Source of the DNA: SAR86 cluster bacterium
GTDB lineage: Bacteria > Pseudomonadota > Gammaproteobacteria > Magnimaribacterales > D2472
Length of the DNA: 64,000 bases
Assembly: GCA_023703655.1 (NCBI GenBank)
Contig: CP097973.1
Location: forward strand, 68,701 to 132,700
Direction: 5' to 3'
The notes under the pieces are model-generated. The model had not been told where the DNA came from, searched no databases, and worked only from the letters and a program-made list of their open reading frames with translations. Positions 38,180-48,634 of the stretch are shown in pieces. How positions within the stretch are numbered: the stretch's first letter is position 1; every line of letters begins with the position of its first letter. A program made the position numbers and the translations under genes.

Positions 38180-39531
38180 TACCCAAGTAAGCTATTAATA
38201 TCAATAAGATTTTTAGGTTCAAGGGTGCCTGCAGCTAAGTGCAGTCGAAGTGTTGAGAGCAAATAATCATACTTCGCATTGGCAAGGTTGCGCTCTGCAG
38301 CATATAGATTCTTCTCTGCTTGCAATAAATCAACAATATTCCTTGTACCCACTTCGTATCCAACACGTGTTGCCTCAAGTGCACTTGTCGCTGATATTAC
38401 TGCTTGTCTTTGCGCTCTTAAATTTGCAACCAAAGTCACAACATTTGAATACTGTGATCTTACCTCTTGGATGACTGATCTTTGAACAAATAAAGCATCT
38501 TGTGAGGATTTATTGTAGTCAGCATATGCTTGCTTTCTTCTCGAACTTACTGCTCCACCCTGAAAAAGAGGAACACTCCACTGGAGACCATAAACATCCC
38601 TTTGTGTCTCATCGGGTACTCTTACATCAAGACCTTGAATATCTATACCTTCGAAACCATATTGATTGGTTTCAGATTCGATTCTTGTTCCAACAATATC
38701 AATTTTTGGTAAATGATTTGATGCAGCACTTCTTGCATTATTTTTTGAAGCCTTAGTTCTTAAGTTTGCTGCTTTTAACCTATAGTTTTCAGATATTGCT
38801 TTTTTTACCCATTCATCTTTTGAGGCTGGTACTGGATTCATGACATCCATCTCATTAATAAGAGCATCAATTGATAAAACTTCTCTTCCAATTAGGGCAT
38901 TAAGAGCTTCTTTTGAACTGAAAAGCTCGCCCTCTCTTCGAATCTTTGCAGCCAAACTGACATCATATGCTAACTGAGCTTCCTGCACCTCAGTGATTGC
39001 TGATAATCCAACTTCATATCTTTGTCGTGTTTGATCAAGTTGTTTCTTTATTGCTTTTTCTTCAGATAATGCAGCATTCAGATTATCGATTGATCGCAAA
39101 ACATTGAAATATAATTCAGCTGTTCTCAAAATCAGATTTTGTTGTGAGAAAGCAAAATCAGCTTCAGCAGCATCTGTTAAGAATTTTGTTCTACGATAAT
39201 TAAACCAACTATCTAATCTAATTAGAGGTTGGACCAGTCTTGCCGATTGATTAAAACTATTGTATTCGTTTTGTAATTCTCCAAGCTGATAATACTCGGT
39301 CCATGAAGTTTGCCCGGATAGAGTGATGCTTGGGAGTAAACCAGCACGCCCTTGATTTTTTATTTCTTTGCCTGAAAGATAGCTGAATTCTGCAGCTTTA
39401 AATTGGGGATCATTTTCTAGGGCCTCATTGTAAATATCTAAAAGACTATTTGCAGTTAAATTTACTGAAAAGACAAAAATAAATATCCCTTTTATAGCAG
39501 CAGAATAACTCATATATTTTTTTAAAAACAT
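38179..39531 (-). CDS. tolC: TolC-family outer-membrane efflux channel
   Basis: Outer-membrane channel for tripartite efflux pumps and type I secretion. About 450 residues with two internal repeats of long alpha-helical coiled coils, e.g. QTRQRYEVGLSAITEVQEAQLAYDV in repeat one and RVGYEVGTRNIVDLLQAEKNLY in repeat two. The YxVGxxxxxDVLxAxxxL signature occurs in both. A KK-containing start at 39531 gives a plausible signal peptide; ATG 39513 and an upstream 39573 are alternatives. No pump genes are adjacent. It diverges from parE across 128 bases. Confidence 0.93.
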   Translation of the reverse strand: MFLKKYMSYSAAIKGIFIFVFSVNLTANSLLDIYNEALENDPQFKAAEFSYLSGKEIKNQGRAGLLPSITLSGQTSWTEYYQLGELQNEYNSFNQSARLVQPLIRLDSWFNYRRTKFLTDAAEADFAFSQQNLILRTAELYFNVLRSIDNLNAALSEEKAIKKQLDQTRQRYEVGLSAITEVQEAQLAYDVSLAAKIRREGELFSSKEALNALIGREVLSIDALINEMDVMNPVPASKDEWVKKAISENYRLKAANLRTKASKNNARSAASNHLPKIDIVGTRIESETNQYGFEGIDIQGLDVRVPDETQRDVYGLQWSVPLFQGGAVSSRRKQAYADYNKSSQDALFVQRSVIQEVRSQYSNVVTLVANLRAQRQAVISATSALEATRVGYEVGTRNIVDLLQAEKNLYAAERNLANAKYDYLLSTLRLHLAAGTLEPKNLIDINSLLG

Positions 39532-39659
39532 GTTGACGCTGTAAACATTAAATTCTTTCTTCATGCATGTCAATTTTAATCGCTAAGTCATTTTTTTTCA
39601 TATTTTTTATTCGAATGACCAACTTTTTTGATATTAGAGTAAAATAAAAATAAACCCTG

Positions 39660-41552
39660 ATGCCAAAACAATATGATGCAAAATCGATAGAGGTGCTTTC
39701 TGGGCTTGATCCAGTAAGAAAGCGCCCTGGCATGTATACAGATACTTCTTGCCCAAATCATTTAATTCAAGAAGTGCTAGACAATTCAGTAGATGAAGCT
39801 ATAGCAGGACATTGCGCTGCAATAAAAGTATCTATTTTTAAAGATGGTTTCGTAGAAATTAGCGATGATGGCAGAGGCATGCCTACGGATATACATCCCG
39901 AACATAAGCTAAGTGGCGTTGAATTAATTTTAAGTAAATTACACGCAGGTGCTAAGTTTTCTGGAGAGGACTATAATTTTTCAGGTGGTTTACATGGCGT
40001 TGGGGTTTCAGTAGTAAATGCACTTTCATCAAGCTTAATATCAACCATAAAACGTGATGGGAAGATTCATGAGATGAAATTTGAAAATGGAGAAAAAAAG
40101 TCTGAATTAGAAGTGATTGGTGAAGTTGGTAGCAGAAATACTGGAACAATTATTAAATTCAAACCTGATCCGTCATATTTTGAATCTGAGAAGGTTGAAG
40201 TAAAAAAACTAAAGCATCTTCTTAAAGCAAAAGCTGTCCTCTGTCCAAATCTTAAAATTAGTTTTACAAACGAAAACAACAAAAAAGATAAAGAGGTTTG
40301 GGAGTATCCAAGTGGATTAGAGAGTTATTTAGCTGAAGAAATTAAGGATCAGGAGTTTTTACTAAAAGATCCGATTATTTCAAATAATGCTAATGATGAT
40401 AACTCAATTGATTTTGCAATAAATTGGATAATGGGTAATGTAAAAAACCTCTTAAATGAGAGTTATGTTAACTTAATTCCAACAGCTCAAGGTGGGTCTC
40501 ATCTCAATGGATTTAAAGCTGGTTTGCTAGAATCTTTAAAGGAGTTTTGTGAGTTTAGAAATCTGCTCCCAAAAGGACTTAAGCTGAGCGCTGATGATGT
40601 TTTACAGAATGCCGCATTCATAATTTCTTCGAAACTAAAAGATCCGCAGTTTGCTGGACAAACAAAAGAGCGACTAGATTCAAAAGATCATCAAGCATTT
40701 GTTGCAGCATCCTCAAAAGATGCACTGAGTATATGGTTTAATCAGCATACTGAAGAAGGAGAAATGATTGCAGAATTAGCAATTGAATCTGCACAAAAAA
40801 GAACCAAAGAGGTAAAAGTTGTTGAAAGAAAAAAATCCTTCCAAGGGCCTGCATTACCAGGAAAGTTATCCGACTGTAATTCAGACAATTTAGATGAAAC
40901 AGAACTTTTTCTTGTAGAGGGCGATTCAGCAGGAGGTTCAGCGAAACAGGCCAGAGAAAGGGGGTTTCAAGCAATCATGCCATTGCGCGGGAAAATACTT
41001 AATACTTGGGACTTAGAAAGTGTGGAAGTTATTAAATCTCAAGAAATAAAAGATTTAGCAACTGCCATAGGAGTGAATCCTGGTGAAAATGATTTATCAA
41101 AGCTACGTTATGGAAAAATATGTATTCTTGCTGATGCTGATTCAGATGGATTACATATTGCTACACTGCTTTGTGCGTTATTCTTAAGACATTATAAATC
41201 CCTAATTCAAGATGGCAGGGTATACGTAGCAATGCCACCACTATTTCGGATTGATTGCGCAAAGGAAAAATTTTATGCAGTCGATGAAAAAGAGAAAGAG
41301 CAAATTGTAAAAAATTTACAAAATAAACAAGGCAAACCTAAGGTTGATATTCAGCGCTTTAAAGGTCTTGGCGAAATGAATCCTAGTCAACTTAGAGAAA
41401 CTGTTATGGATCCAAACTCAAGAAAGCTCGTTCAATTAACTATAAATCCAAATGACAATGTTAATGCAATGATGGATTTACTATTATCCAAAAAAAGATC
41501 GTCAGATAGGAAGGACTGGTTAGAGAAAAAAGGAAAGATTGCAAAGGTGTGA
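39660..41552 (+). CDS. parE: DNA topoisomerase IV subunit B
   Basis: ATPase subunit of topoisomerase IV, decatenating replicated chromosomes. 630 residues, same as E. coli. GHKL ATPase motifs: [47 protein letters not shown] motifs: [18 protein letters not shown] and [12 protein letters not shown]; the C-terminal [18 protein letters not shown] is typical. ParE rather than GyrB is indicated by length, lack of the GyrB insertion, and parC immediately downstream. Confidence 0.97.
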   Translation: MPKQYDAKSIEVLSGLDPVRKRPGMYTDTSCPNHLIQEVLDNSVDEAIAGHCAAIKVSIFKDGFVEISDDGRGMPTDIHPEHKLSGVELILSKLHAGAKFSGEDYNFSGGLHGVGVSVVNALSSSLISTIKRDGKIHEMKFENGEKKSELEVIGEVGSRNTGTIIKFKPDPSYFESEKVEVKKLKHLLKAKAVLCPNLKISFTNENNKKDKEVWEYPSGLESYLAEEIKDQEFLLKDPIISNNANDDNSIDFAINWIMGNVKNLLNESYVNLIPTAQGGSHLNGFKAGLLESLKEFCEFRNLLPKGLKLSADDVLQNAAFIISSKLKDPQFAGQTKERLDSKDHQAFVAASSKDALSIWFNQHTEEGEMIAELAIESAQKRTKEVKVVERKKSFQGPALPGKLSDCNSDNLDETELFLVEGDSAGGSAKQARERGFQAIMPLRGKILNTWDLESVEVIKSQEIKDLATAIGVNPGENDLSKLRYGKICILADADSDGLHIATLLCALFLRHYKSLIQDGRVYVAMPPLFRIDCAKEKFYAVDEKEKEQIVKNLQNKQGKPKVDIQRFKGLGEMNPSQLRETVMDPNSRKLVQLTINPNDNVNAMMDLLLSKKRSSDRKDWLEKKGKIAKV

Positions 41553-41554
41553 GT

Positions 41555-43801
41555 ATGAATAAAGAGAGAATTGAAACAATTAAATTAAAGGATTATGCAG
41601 AAGATTCATACTTGAATTACTCAATGTATGTCATTCTCGATAGGGCACTTCCTAATATTGGTGATGGAATGAAGCCTGTTCAAAGAAGGATTCTTTATGC
41701 GATGAGTGAGCTCGGTCTGAATGCTGGCGCAAAGTTTAAAAAATCTGCTAGAACGGTTGGCGATGTTATAGGTAAATTTCATCCTCATGGTGATAGTGCA
41801 GCTTATGAGGCTATGGTTCTAATGGCGCAAAGTTTTTCATTTAGATATCCGTTGGTTGACGGTCAGGGTAATTGGGGCACTCAAGATGATCCTAAATCAT
41901 TTGCTGCAATGAGATACACGGAATCAAGGCTAACTGCATTTGCAAACTTATTATTAGATGAACTTAAATTAGGAACCGTAGCATGGCAACCTAATTTTGA
42001 CGGCTCTTTATTGGAGCCAACTATCTTGCCTTCAAAAGTTCCGAATATTCTTCTTAATGGCACAACAGGTATCGCAGTTGGTATGGCAACCGATATTCCT
42101 TCTCACAATATCTCTGAGGTTATAGATGCGTGTTGTCATGTACTTGAAAATCCAAAATCAACAACAAAAGAATTAATGAAACATGTGAAAGGCCCTGATT
42201 TTACAAATAAGTCTAAAATCATTGCCTCACAAGAAGAATTGTTTGAAATTTATGATACAGGTCGAGGAGCTTTTAAAATGCAGGCTGCATGGACCAAAGA
42301 GGGTAATGACATTATTGTCAATGCATTACCGCATCAAGCATCAGGTTCAAAAATCCTTGAACAAATTGCTGATCAAATGACAAAGAAAAAGATTCCTATG
42401 ATTGTGGATTTAAGAGATGAGGGAGATCATAAAGAACCCATAAGACTAGTTATATCCTTGAAATCTAACCGAGTGGATGCTGAGGAAGTAATGTCACACT
42501 TATTTGCAACTACAGATCTGCAAAAAAATTATAGGGCAAATATTAACCTAATTGATCGAAGCGGTTCACCAAGAGTTTTCTCTCTTAAAGAACTGGTATC
42601 TGAATGGCTCAAATTTAGATTAGACACCACCTTAAAGAAACTTAAACATAGACTTGATCAAGTGAATGACCGAATTCACATTCTTGAAGGTCTATTAATT
42701 GTTTATGTTGATCTAGATAAAGTTATTAAAATAATCAGACAAAGTGAGAATCCAAAGAAAGATCTTATTAAAGCTTTTAAGATATCTGAACCTCAGGCAA
42801 ACGCAATACTTGAGATTAAGCTTAGACAATTAGCTAAACTTGAGCAAATCAAACTCGAAACTGAACGAAAAGATCTTTTAGATGAGAAACAAGATCTCGA
42901 TAAGATTATTTCATCGAAGGCAAGACTTAAAACGTATGTCAAGAAAGAGTTAAAACAAATCAAAGACGAGTTTGGCGATGAAAGATGTTCAGAAATTATT
43001 GAGCATTCTGAATCAAAGGCATTTTCTCAAGAGGAAATACTTTCTGCAGAGCCAGTTACTGTCGTTTTATCTCAAGCTGGTTGGATAAGATCAGCCAAAG
43101 GACATGATATCAATCCTGAGACTCTAGCATTCAGAGGAGATGATGCACTTAAACATTTTGCCAATGGACGTAATAATCAGATGGCCAATTTCTTTGATTC
43201 CACAGGAAAGGTTTTCTCAATATCTGCACATACTTTACCTTCTGCACGCGGCATGGGAGAGCCAATCACAGGAAGAATCAGTGCGGAATCTGGAGTTTCC
43301 TTTCAAGGAGTAATAATTGGAACTGATGACCAAACTTTTGTAATCTCTAATACCTCTGGATATGGATTTATAAGTGAAATTAGCAATGTTGTTTCAACAA
43401 AAAAGACCGGTAAAAATTTCATAAAGATTTCTAATGAGGCTGATCTTATTCCACCAATTTTAATTAAGGATCATCATACTCATCTCGCATCTATTTCAAA
43501 TTTGGGCAGAATGTTAGTTTTTGAGATTAATGAATTACCAAACCTTGCAAAGGGCAAAGGTAACAAAATAATGAATATCCCTAAACCTAAATTTCTTGCT
43601 GGAGAGGAAAAAATGAGTCATGTATGCCTTATTGGAGAAAGCTCATCCATACAAATTCACAGTGGCAAAAGACACATGAACTTAAAACTTAAAGATTGTG
43701 AAAACTATATTTCAAGGAGAGCTAAAAGAGGCTTGATGTTACCACAAGGTTATAGAAAGGTAGACAAAGTTGTGGAGATAGTTGATTTAGACGAGGCTTA
43801 A
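41555..43801 (+). CDS. parC: DNA topoisomerase IV subunit A
   Basis: DNA-cleaving subunit. About 748 residues. The winged-helix start [29 protein letters not shown], the quinolone-resistance region ([12 protein letters not shown]) and active-site tyrosine in [11 protein letters not shown] are intact; the C-terminal beta-pinwheel lacks the GyrA box, supporting ParC. The ATG at 41555 with AAGGTG upstream is preferred; a GTG at 41549 overlaps the parE stop (GTGA) and is possible. The end overlaps argD on the other strand by 15 bases. Confidence 0.97.
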   Translation: MNKERIETIKLKDYAEDSYLNYSMYVILDRALPNIGDGMKPVQRRILYAMSELGLNAGAKFKKSARTVGDVIGKFHPHGDSAAYEAMVLMAQSFSFRYPLVDGQGNWGTQDDPKSFAAMRYTESRLTAFANLLLDELKLGTVAWQPNFDGSLLEPTILPSKVPNILLNGTTGIAVGMATDIPSHNISEVIDACCHVLENPKSTTKELMKHVKGPDFTNKSKIIASQEELFEIYDTGRGAFKMQAAWTKEGNDIIVNALPHQASGSKILEQIADQMTKKKIPMIVDLRDEGDHKEPIRLVISLKSNRVDAEEVMSHLFATTDLQKNYRANINLIDRSGSPRVFSLKELVSEWLKFRLDTTLKKLKHRLDQVNDRIHILEGLLIVYVDLDKVIKIIRQSENPKKDLIKAFKISEPQANAILEIKLRQLAKLEQIKLETERKDLLDEKQDLDKIISSKARLKTYVKKELKQIKDEFGDERCSEIIEHSESKAFSQEEILSAEPVTVVLSQAGWIRSAKGHDINPETLAFRGDDALKHFANGRNNQMANFFDSTGKVFSISAHTLPSARGMGEPITGRISAESGVSFQGVIIGTDDQTFVISNTSGYGFISEISNVVSTKKTGKNFIKISNEADLIPPILIKDHHTHLASISNLGRMLVFEINELPNLAKGKGNKIMNIPKPKFLAGEEKMSHVCLIGESSSIQIHSGKRHMNLKLKDCENYISRRAKRGLMLPQGYRKVDKVVEIVDLDEA

Positions 43802-44983
43802 AATAGCTTTTTCAAGCTTTTTTACACCCCTTTCAATATCATTTTTTGAAATATTCAAGCTAGGTGCCAGCCTAACTGTATTATTATTAGCCTTTAAGAT
43901 CATTAAGCCTTCTTTGTAAGAGGCCTGCATTAAGTTTGCTAATGTAAGCTTTGAAGTGTCATCTATTTTAAGTCCAAACCAAAGCCCCGATGATCTGATC
44001 TCAGAGAAGACTGCTACCTTTTTATTCATTTCATTCAGTAAAGACAAAAAAAGTTTCTCTTTCTTTAATACATCTTTCAAGAAAGATTTTTTTGAAATTA
44101 TTTCAAATACTTCTTTTGAAACAGCACATGCAAGTGGATTACCTCCATAGGTAGAACCATGCATACCAACAATCATATTTTGTGCTACCTTATCGGTTGT
44201 CAACATTGCACCAATAGGAATGCCATTACCCATTCCCTTTGCTGAGCAAAGAATATCTGGTTTAATCCCATATTGTTCGTAGGCAAATAGTGATCCAGTT
44301 CTACCAACTCCTGATTGCACTTCATCAATAATGAGCAGAGCATTATTTTTTTTACATAATTTTACAATTTCACTTACAAACTTTTTTTTTGCAGGAATAA
44401 TTCCTGCCTCACCCTGCACAAGCTCTAAAATAACTGCTGAGGTCTTATTTGAGAATTTAGATCCAAGCCCATCAATTTTATTAAACTCATGATGTTTAAT
44501 TGATTTTGGCATTGGTCCAAAACCATCGGTCATTCTTTTGGAACCATTAAGTGCAATTGCCATCATAGTTCTCCCATGAAAAGCGTCATTAAATGCAATA
44601 ATTTCGTTCTTGGATTTTGAAAAATTAGATGTTGAGTATTTTCTTGCTGTTTTGATTGCAGCCTCAACTGCTTCCGCACCCGAATTTGTAAAAAAAACTT
44701 TTTCAGCGAATGTTTTCTGACATAAAAGTTTAGCTAGTTTTAGAGCGGGTTGATTAACTAAAACATTTGATAAATGCCAAATAGACTTTGATTGATCATT
44801 TAATGCTTTTATAAGCCTTGGATGACAATGGCCTAAATTTGATACTGCTATACCTGTAGCAAAATCAATAAATTTTTTTCCATTCTGATCCCACAAGTAA
44901 GAACCTTTTGCTTTTTTTGGGATGAAGCCAGCGGGATTGTATACTGGCAAAATATACTTATTAAAATCACTCCTAGTTACCAT
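43787..44983 (-). CDS. argD: Acetylornithine/succinyldiaminopimelate aminotransferase
   Basis: PLP class III aminotransferase of arginine (and lysine/DAP) synthesis. 398 residues. The N-terminus [55 protein letters not shown] with the cofactor Asp, and the Schiff-base lysine in [15 protein letters not shown] are canonical. Ornithine aminotransferase is the alternative, but length and motifs fit ArgD. The start lies six bases from the divergent DUF2244 start, so its promoter must be inside that gene. Confidence 0.92.
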   Translation of the reverse strand: MVTRSDFNKYILPVYNPAGFIPKKAKGSYLWDQNGKKFIDFATGIAVSNLGHCHPRLIKALNDQSKSIWHLSNVLVNQPALKLAKLLCQKTFAEKVFFTNSGAEAVEAAIKTARKYSTSNFSKSKNEIIAFNDAFHGRTMMAIALNGSKRMTDGFGPMPKSIKHHEFNKIDGLGSKFSNKTSAVILELVQGEAGIIPAKKKFVSEIVKLCKKNNALLIIDEVQSGVGRTGSLFAYEQYGIKPDILCSAKGMGNGIPIGAMLTTDKVAQNMIVGMHGSTYGGNPLACAVSKEVFEIISKKSFLKDVLKKEKLFLSLLNEMNKKVAVFSEIRSSGLWFGLKIDDTSKLTLANLMQASYKEGLMILKANNNTVRLAPSLNISKNDIERGVKKLEKAILSLV

Positions 44984-44989
44984 GTGCTT

Positions 44990-45475
44990 ATGATAAAGGT
45001 TGATACATTTAAAGAAAATGCTTTTTTAATTGAATTGATGCCAAATCATTCATTAAGTGGTTTTCAGAGAATAGCATTTTTTATTATTTTATTTGGAACC
45101 TGTCTTGTAATAGGCATATTTTTCTTTTTCATGGGTGCAACTCTTGTCCTTCCGTTTGCAGGGCTTGAAATCATGCTGGTAAGTATTGGCTTTTATCTCA
45201 ATTTCAAATGGAGTAGACAAAAAGAACTTATTTCAATAAGTCCCGAACTTGTAAAAGTAGAGAAGGGCAGTTTAATTAAAAACTTTGAATGGGAGGAATT
45301 TAGAGCATTCGTAAAATTAGATGTTCAATACAACGATAAATCAAAAGACCTTTATTTTGTATCAAAAGGAAAAAAGATAAAGATCGGTGACTTTTTAAAC
45401 AATGATGAAAAAGACTCTTTGATAACCGAACTTACAAACATTATCCAAAAACTAAATTCAATCGTTCCAGGGTGA
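44990..45475 (+). CDS. DUF2244 membrane protein
   Basis: About 161 residues. LMPNHSLSGFQRIAFF, then two membrane segments (around 30-50 and 55-75) with the conserved GATLVLPFAGLEIMLVSIGFYL, then a soluble beta-rich domain with ISPELVKVEKG. This matches DUF2244, integral membrane proteins found widely in proteobacteria, sometimes near cytochrome oxidase genes. Function unknown. GTG at 44984 is an alternative start overlapping argD's start region; ATG 44990 is preferred. Its 3' end overlaps the phosphofructokinase gene by 18 bases. Confidence 0.8.
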   Translation: MIKVDTFKENAFLIELMPNHSLSGFQRIAFFIILFGTCLVIGIFFFFMGATLVLPFAGLEIMLVSIGFYLNFKWSRQKELISISPELVKVEKGSLIKNFEWEEFRAFVKLDVQYNDKSKDLYFVSKGKKIKIGDFLNNDEKDSLITELTNIIQKLNSIVPG

Positions 45476-46708
45476 CAGTTTTTTACTCACTAATTTTAAT
45501 TTTCCTTTCGTAAACACAGGATAGTTTTTAATATCACTGGCATCTCTTTTGCCCAAGAGAGGTCTAAAGTAGTCTGCACCCTTTTTTGTAATTCCAAATC
45601 CATCACTTGAAATAAAAGATTTTGGAAGTTTTTTTTCAACATTTGCAATTCTTTCTATTGGGGTAGCTTCAATTTTCCATTGATAGGGATTATTCGAAAT
45701 ACGCTTAATTGTTGGCATTACTCCAAATAAACCCTTATCTGCGAACATTACTGCCTTTTTCCCCACCTCTAATGCGTGTTTAAGATCTACATCAGATGCA
45801 AGATGTCTTGCACTTCTTTGTAAATAATCTGAAACTGCCCAATGGTTTTTAAGCTTTAGCTTTTTAGAAATCAAATCTGAAAGATTAGGAGCTACCCCAC
45901 CAAGCTGAGTATGCCCAAAAGCATCTTTTGTATTAGATTCTGCTATAAATTTTCCTCTTGAATTTCGGATACCCTCGGAGGCAACGATCACACAAAAACC
46001 TTTTTTGTCATATACTTGTTTCACTTTTTTTAGAAAGTTACTTTTGTTGAACGCTACTTCAGGTAGCAAAATGATATCAGGACAATGCGGATAACTCTCT
46101 TTGGCAATAACGCTTGAGCCTGCTATCCATCCAGCATGTCTACCCATAACTTCTAGAATAAAAACTTTGGTTGATGATTCTGCCATAGATTCAACATCCA
46201 AGGAGGCTTCTATTGTTGAATTGACCACATACTTTGCTACAGATCCAAATCCAGGACAACAGTCAGTTACTGCTAAATCATTATCAACAGTTTTTGGAAT
46301 AGCAATACATTTGAGATCAAAATTTAACGCCTTACAGGCCTTATATATTTTTAGTGCAGTATCAGCCGAATCATTTCCACCATTATAGAAAAAATAACCA
46401 ATATTATGAGCATCGAACACATCGAACAATCTCTTATATTCTTTTTCTGATTCATCAAAATCTTTTAGTTTATATCTACAAGAACCAAAGATTCCTCCTG
46501 GTCTTGTAGATAAAGAATTTATAAATGATTTAGTTTCATTACTTGTATCAATAAGCTCTTCTCTCAGTGCGCCCAAGATGCCATTTTTACCAGCTAAAAC
46601 CTTATTTATTTTTTTACTATTCCTTGCTTGAACTATTACTCCTGCTGCTGAAGCGTTGATTACAGATGTAACACCACCAGATTGAGCATAAAATGCATTT
46701 TTCTTCAT
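45458..46708 (-). CDS. pfp: Pyrophosphate-dependent 6-phosphofructokinase
   Basis: Reversible phosphorylation of fructose-6-phosphate using PPi. 416 residues. The phosphate-donor loop is GGNDSADTA; Asp at the second position, where ATP enzymes have Gly (GGDGS), indicates PPi specificity. IPKTVDNDL has the Lys replacing Gly of ATP enzymes, another PPi marker. EVMGRHAGWIAGSSVIAKE is conserved. The class resembles the PPi-PFKs of methanotrophs and actinomycetes. It may work in either glycolysis or gluconeogenesis. Divergent from mpl by 55 bases. Confidence 0.92.
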   Translation of the reverse strand: MKKNAFYAQSGGVTSVINASAAGVIVQARNSKKINKVLAGKNGILGALREELIDTSNETKSFINSLSTRPGGIFGSCRYKLKDFDESEKEYKRLFDVFDAHNIGYFFYNGGNDSADTALKIYKACKALNFDLKCIAIPKTVDNDLAVTDCCPGFGSVAKYVVNSTIEASLDVESMAESSTKVFILEVMGRHAGWIAGSSVIAKESYPHCPDIILLPEVAFNKSNFLKKVKQVYDKKGFCVIVASEGIRNSRGKFIAESNTKDAFGHTQLGGVAPNLSDLISKKLKLKNHWAVSDYLQRSARHLASDVDLKHALEVGKKAVMFADKGLFGVMPTIKRISNNPYQWKIEATPIERIANVEKKLPKSFISSDGFGITKKGADYFRPLLGKRDASDIKNYPVFTKGKLKLVSKKLSPWND

Positions 46709-46763
46709 TGATATCTTAAAGTTATACTTTCATGTATGTTATCAATAGGAACGTAAAATTTAA

Positions 46764-48050
46764 ATGAAAATTCATATATTAGGAATCTGTGGAACTTTCA
46801 TGGGCGGGTTAGCAAAAATTTTGACGGAATGCGAACATGAGGTTTCTGGATCAGATCTAAATTTTTACGAACCTATGAGTTCTCAGCTTGAAGCACTTAA
46901 GATAGAGCTTGTTAAAGGTTACGAAAAGCTACCAGATGCTGATTTGTATGTCATTGGTAACGCTTTATCAAGAGGCAATCCAAGTGTCGAAAGGATCTTG
47001 GAGGAAAACCTTGATTATATTTCTGGACCAGAAATGCTTGGAAAGATTATTAAATCAAAAAAAGTAATAGCAGTTTCAGGCACTCATGGCAAAACTACTG
47101 TAAGCGCAATGACTGCCTCTATTTTGCAATCAAAGTATGGGGATGTTGGATATTTAATAGGCGGTGTTTTGGGGAACGGATCCTGGTCTGCAAGACTTGG
47201 CAGCAATGAGTATTTTATTGTGGAGGCAGATGAATATGACTCAGCTTTCTTTGATAAACGATCAAAATTTATTCATTATTTTCCAAATATTTTAGCTATC
47301 AATAATATTGAGTTTGATCATGCCGATATCTTTGATGACCTCACACCAATACTTAAACAATTTAGTCATCTTTTAAGAACTATTCCTGCAAATGGTCAAG
47401 TCGTTTTCCATGAAAATGATCAGACTACAAAACACCTTGTAGATAAGGAGAATTGGTTTGATGTTTACAGCATTGGGAATGACAAAAAATTTTATTATGA
47501 TGAAACCAAAAATCTCTTTATTTTTAATGGTAAAGAATATGATCTAGATGAATTACCATTTTTTGGAGAACATAATTATAAAAATGCTTTAATGGCAATG
47601 TGTCTTGCATATTTATGTGATGTTCCTTATGAGGAATCATTCCAAGCCCTCAAAAATTACTCAGGAGTTAAAAGGAGACTTGAGGTAATTTTTCAGGGAA
47701 ATACCCATTTGGTTTATGATGATTTTGCACATCATCCAACAGCAATCGAGGCTATTTCTGAGGCTGTTAAATCAAAACATGCTTCAAAAATGATTGGAAT
47801 TATTGAATTGGCATCAAACACTATGAAATCTGGGAGGCATGGTAATGCTCTAATTGACTCCACTAAAAACTTTGACAAGATTTACTTCTTGGATCATGAG
47901 AACACACTTAATGATGCTAATTCTTTTAGTAGTCTTGAAAAAATTATTGATGACCTAAAGAAAGTAATATGTGATTATGAAACTATTATCATTATGACAA
48001 ATAAAGATAGCCAAATAATTTCACGCGAGATAATCAAACTATGCAACTAG
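46764..48050 (+). CDS. mpl: UDP-MurNAc:L-Ala-gamma-D-Glu-meso-DAP ligase
   Basis: Peptidoglycan-recycling ligase joining recycled tripeptide to UDP-MurNAc. Mur ligase fold, 428 residues. The N-terminus HILGICGTFMGGLAKI has the Mpl-type GICGTFMGG; the ATP loop is SGTHGKTTVSAM; DEYDSAFFDKRSKF and FAHHPTAIEAI are Mpl/MurC motifs. The first motif separates Mpl from MurC (GIGGxGM). It complements anmK in this window. It overlaps the downstream LON-domain gene by ten bases. Confidence 0.95.
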   Translation: MKIHILGICGTFMGGLAKILTECEHEVSGSDLNFYEPMSSQLEALKIELVKGYEKLPDADLYVIGNALSRGNPSVERILEENLDYISGPEMLGKIIKSKKVIAVSGTHGKTTVSAMTASILQSKYGDVGYLIGGVLGNGSWSARLGSNEYFIVEADEYDSAFFDKRSKFIHYFPNILAINNIEFDHADIFDDLTPILKQFSHLLRTIPANGQVVFHENDQTTKHLVDKENWFDVYSIGNDKKFYYDETKNLFIFNGKEYDLDELPFFGEHNYKNALMAMCLAYLCDVPYEESFQALKNYSGVKRRLEVIFQGNTHLVYDDFAHHPTAIEAISEAVKSKHASKMIGIIELASNTMKSGRHGNALIDSTKNFDKIYFLDHENTLNDANSFSSLEKIIDDLKKVICDYETIIIMTNKDSQIISREIIKLCN

Positions 48051-48634
48051 AGAAAAAGTGCCCAATCTTCCCTTTAGGCATAGTAGTCTTCCCAGGCAAT
48101 ATACAATCTTTACAAATCTTTGAGCCAAGGTATCTCAAGATGGTCAAGGAATGTTTAAACTCTGATTCTGGATTTGTAATAACGCTTCAAAATCCAAATA
48201 TTGACTCATTTAAAGATAAGGGTACATATGTGAAAGTTATTGACTTTAATAATCTTCCAAATGGTTTACTTGGTATCACAGTAAAAGCAATAAATAGGGT
48301 TGAAATAAAATCTATTGAAACAGATGCTGACAATTTAAATTTTGGAGATGTAATGCCAATTTCAGATCCAATCGTTGATGATCAATCACTCCTTGCAAAA
48401 TTTCCAGATTTAATCAATATTCTTAATCAGCTTGTTAGTCATCCAAAAGTTAAAGAATTACCAATTGACATAGATTTTTCGTCAGCTGATTCAGTAAGCT
48501 ATCACTTAGGGGGTCTAATTCCGCTTGCAACTCCTGATAAGCAACTTCTCTTAGATGCATTTGATGCTGGTCAAAGACTAAACATACTGTCCAGGTTAGT
48601 TGCTGAAATGACCGGCAACGTAGATAAATCTTAG
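48041..48634 (+). CDS. LON substrate-binding-domain protein
   Basis: 197 residues, consisting almost wholly of the Lon N-terminal substrate-binding domain: CPIFPLGIVVFPGN at the start, LQIFEPRYLKMVKECL, and an RLNILSRLVAEM end. It lacks the AAA+ and protease domains. Such stand-alone LON domain proteins are common in proteobacteria and of unknown function; an adaptor role in proteolysis is a guess. It overlaps mpl and its stop interlocks with the MDR gene on the other strand. Confidence 0.87.
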   Translation: MQLEKKCPIFPLGIVVFPGNIQSLQIFEPRYLKMVKECLNSDSGFVITLQNPNIDSFKDKGTYVKVIDFNNLPNGLLGITVKAINRVEIKSIETDADNLNFGDVMPISDPIVDDQSLLAKFPDLINILNQLVSHPKVKELPIDIDFSSADSVSYHLGGLIPLATPDKQLLLDAFDAGQRLNILSRLVAEMTGNVDKS

